A stretch of 9,029 bases of DNA, from assembly GCA_946543095.1 (NCBI GenBank), contig CAMNLO010000048.1, positions 1-9,029 on the forward strand. The letters run 5' to 3'. Under the pieces are notes generated by a model, which saw only the letters and a list, made by a program, of their open reading frames with translations, made no database searches and had not been told where the DNA came from. A program made the position numbers and the translations under genes. This DNA is from an uncultured bacterium. Its GTDB lineage: Bacteria > Bacillota > Clostridia > Lachnospirales > Lachnospiraceae. Below, in pieces: positions 6,756 through 9,029 of this stretch (the stretch's first letter is position 1; each line of letters starts with the position of its first letter).

Positions 6756-6760
6756 TCCCT

Positions 6761-9029
6761 ATGCGCATTAACTTCGATAACATCTCCCACGACGACACCC
6801 GCCTCCGGGACCAGGCGATCTCGGCTTACAGCGAGCATAGTCTCAGGATGAACAATTCCGCCCGCTCCATCGCCGCCCCTGCAGGGATAAAGCTGGAGCT
6901 GGGTTCAGACAGGTCCCTGCCCATTCGGCAGGAGAACACACGGGAGATCTCCAAAGAGGCGAAAAACGCTCTTTCCCAATTTCAGAATCAGCAGGATTTC
7001 CTGACGGTCATGGGCAGCATGGCATCCGATGAGGATTTCGGCAGAATGCTTCAGGAGGGCGCATTCCCTGCGGACGCGGATCTCCGGGAAACCGTCACAA
7101 ATCTGGACCGGATCAAGCTGGCGGTGGCGAAGGGAGGCACCCATGTGGCGGGCTTTAATGATGATCTGGAGGTTTCAAAGCTTGCGGAGATGACAGGTTC
7201 CGAGGGCTTTGCCAGAAGCCTTGCCTCCGCCTTTCAGGATGCGGATCTGCCTCTTACGGAGGAAACGGCAGAAGGCTCCGCCAAAGTATATCAGGAGCTT
7301 TCCAATATGCCGAAGGGCCCCATCCCGGACAATGCGGCGGCCTATCTTGTGCAGAACGGGGAAGCCCCCACTTTTGACAATCTGTATAAAGCACTGCATT
7401 CCGGACAGCGCACCGGAAGAGGCGGTGAAAACTACTACAGGGACGCCGCGGGCTATGTGGGGAAGACCGGCGGCAGCGACCTTGCGGGGCTGGAAGCCCA
7501 GATCGATCGGACCATCGAAGAGGCAGGGCTTCCCGTGGAGGAGAAGACCCGGGGAGAAGCCGCGTTTTTACTGGAAGAGAACATTCCCCTGACTCCGGAG
7601 AGCCTGAAGCTTCTGGAGGAGATCCGTCAGGTAACGATCCCGGATCCGGGGAAGGGTGAGAAGCTGTCAAAGGCTATCGCTGCCGCTGTTTCCGAAGGGA
7701 AGCAGCCGGGGGACGCCATTCCCGGCAAAACAGAGACCATATACGAAAAAGCCCTCCGCATCGACGAGGAGTATCACGCTTTGGACCCGGAGGCCTTCGC
7801 AAAGGCCCCGGAGCGCTTCGGTTTTGCAAAGAGCCGCCTTGTTTCCGCTGAAGGACAGTATTCGGAGCTGGAGGCAAAACTGACCCTCACCAACGTGCAG
7901 CTGAAGATGACCGCAGAGGCAAATCTCCATCTCCTGAAAAGCGGCTACAGCATTGAAACAGCCCCCCTTTCAGAGCTTGCGGAAAAGCTGCAGCAGGCCA
8001 AAAGAGAGCTCTTTCCCGGGCTTTCCGATGCCCGGATCGAGGAATATGAGGAAACCCTGAAGATGGCGGAGGAGATGCCCTCCTGGCCCGCAACCGTGGC
8101 GGCCTTCGGGCTGAGGGGAGCGGCAGTGCAGATATCGTTTGAAGCCGCCGCTGGCGTTATGTCAACCACCGAAACGGGTACGGCTGTGGGTGCCCTGAGT
8201 GTTTCCCTGAAGACCCTCAGCGTCTCCGCAAACAGCATGGCAGCTCGCTTCCGTGAGGCAGGGGAAGCCTATGAGACCCTTTGGACTTCTCCCAGGGCGG
8301 ATCTGGGAGACAGCATCAAAAAGGCTTTCCGGAACGTGGACGAGCTCCTTCTGGACAATGGCTATGAGGCCACGGAGGAGCTCAGAAGGGCGGTCCGTAT
8401 CCTGGGCTACAACAGTATGGAAGTCTCCGCGGAAAACATTGAACGGGTCCGGGAAGCGGACGCGGGGCTGCGGGAGGTGATGAGTAAGCTGACGCCCGCA
8501 GGAGCCCTTCGGCTGATCCGGGAAGGGGTGAATCCTCTGGAGCTTACCCTTTCGGAGCTTTCCGCAAAGCTGCAGGATGAGGGCAGCAGGGGAGGCTCTT
8601 CCGAAAGAAACGGAAAAGAAGAGAAAAGCTTTGCGAGGTTTTTATATAAGCTGGAGAAAAAGAAGGAGATCTCTCCTGCGGAAAGATCCGGCTATATGGG
8701 GATCTACCGGCTGTTAAACAGGCTGGAGAGAGACGACGGGGCGGCTTTGGGATCCCTTCTCCGGGCGGATACAGAGGTTTCCTTTGACAAGCTCCTCACC
8801 GCCATGCGAAGCGCCTCGAAAAAGGGCATGGAGTATGAGGTGGACGACAGCTTCGGCGGTTTAGACGTGGTGGAAACGGGCTCAGAGGCCATTGACGCCC
8901 AGATCGGAAGAGCCTTTGAACAGGAGCTGCCCGATGCTGAGAGCCTGGAACGATTCGCTGCAGTTTACAGGGAAACCGCTCAGGATGAGGCTTCAGACCT
9001 CGAGCAGCTGAAGGAAGAAGCAAAAGAAG
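6761..9029 (+). CDS. DUF6240-like, probable flagellum-associated protein (3' end outside window)
   Basis: The frame starts at ATG 6761 and stays open for 756 codons to the right edge, so the protein is larger than seen. It opens with MRINFDNISHDD and has no signal peptide; one Ala/Gly/Ser/Thr-rich stretch near residues 455-495 is not hydrophobic enough to be called a membrane segment. The protein is mostly helical and acidic. Residues 374 to about 420 (LTLTNVQLKMTAEANLHLLKSGYSIETAPLSELAEKL) match my memory of the DUF6240 family of flagellated Lachnospiraceae, whose function is not established. A degenerate motif of the form L-L-x-x-(G/N)-x-x-(T/S)-x-E-x-L recurs at about residues 195, 269, 391, 530, 547 and 585. 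The sigma-28-like promoter at 6703-6730 supports a motility link. A hook-length-control or chaperone-like role is possible but unsupported here. The coding frame is certain; the family name is moderately sure. Confidence 0.85.
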   Translation, partial: MRINFDNISHDDTRLRDQAISAYSEHSLRMNNSARSIAAPAGIKLELGSDRSLPIRQENTREISKEAKNALSQFQNQQDFLTVMGSMASDEDFGRMLQEGAFPADADLRETVTNLDRIKLAVAKGGTHVAGFNDDLEVSKLAEMTGSEGFARSLASAFQDADLPLTEETAEGSAKVYQELSNMPKGPIPDNAAAYLVQNGEAPTFDNLYKALHSGQRTGRGGENYYRDAAGYVGKTGGSDLAGLEAQIDRTIEEAGLPVEEKTRGEAAFLLEENIPLTPESLKLLEEIRQVTIPDPGKGEKLSKAIAAAVSEGKQPGDAIPGKTETIYEKALRIDEEYHALDPEAFAKAPERFGFAKSRLVSAEGQYSELEAKLTLTNVQLKMTAEANLHLLKSGYSIETAPLSELAEKLQQAKRELFPGLSDARIEEYEETLKMAEEMPSWPATVAAFGLRGAAVQISFEAAAGVMSTTETGTAVGALSVSLKTLSVSANSMAARFREAGEAYETLWTSPRADLGDSIKKAFRNVDELLLDNGYEATEELRRAVRILGYNSMEVSAENIERVREADAGLREVMSKLTPAGALRLIREGVNPLELTLSELSAKLQDEGSRGGSSERNGKEEKSFARFLYKLEKKKEISPAERSGYMGIYRLLNRLERDDGAALGSLLRADTEVSFDKLLTAMRSASKKGMEYEVDDSFGGLDVVETGSEAIDAQIGRAFEQELPDAESLERFAAVYRETAQDEASDLEQLKEEAKE

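Noticed and set aside
6580..6798. Reverse-strand 72-codon frame between the terminator and the last gene
   Set aside because: It overlaps the start of a well-supported gene and its promoter, lacks a ribosome site, and has no recognisable sequence.

Overview
The window looks like chromosomal DNA from a fairly G+C-rich member of the Clostridia, most likely a motile Lachnospiraceae. This rests on protein character (a Firmicutes-type topoisomerase III tail, a short GlgB, a DUF6240-like protein), strong AGGAGG-type ribosome sites and sigma-A promoters. The assignment is by recognition only; no database search was possible.

Layout. (1) 1-1108, + strand: the C-terminal part of DNA topoisomerase III (topB), open at the left edge, with two C-terminal zinc-finger modules. 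(2) 1109-1207: a spacer with a strong extended -10 sigma-A promoter. (3) 1208-4195: a 995-residue protein with a TPR-like N-terminus, a long acidic Glu/Pro/Ala-rich middle and a C-terminal domain that reads as an AAA+ module of the CbxX/SpoVK type with its ATP-binding and hydrolysis motifs missing. (4) 4209-6143: glgB, the glycogen branching enzyme, 13 bases downstream and probably in the same transcript. (5) 6144-6760: a complex non-coding region. It holds two tandem 140-base copies of a highly structured repeat whose differences largely preserve base pairing, then a sigma-A promoter, a roughly 100-base transcript candidate ending in an intrinsic terminator, and a sigma-28-like promoter. (6) 6761 to the right edge: at least 756 codons of a large helical protein resembling DUF6240, a family I associate with flagellated Lachnospiraceae. 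Its sigma-28-like promoter fits a flagellar-regulon gene.

How the parts relate. topB is a housekeeping gene and appears transcriptionally separate from what follows. The TPR/pseudo-AAA gene and glgB appear to form an operon from the promoter at 1133-1162, which makes the unknown protein a candidate partner or regulator in glycogen metabolism; this is inference from position. The last gene is a separate unit, probably expressed with the motility genes. The points most worth a second look are the covarying tandem repeat, the degenerate AAA+ protein coupled to glgB, and the small promoter-terminator unit upstream of the sigma-28-like promoter.
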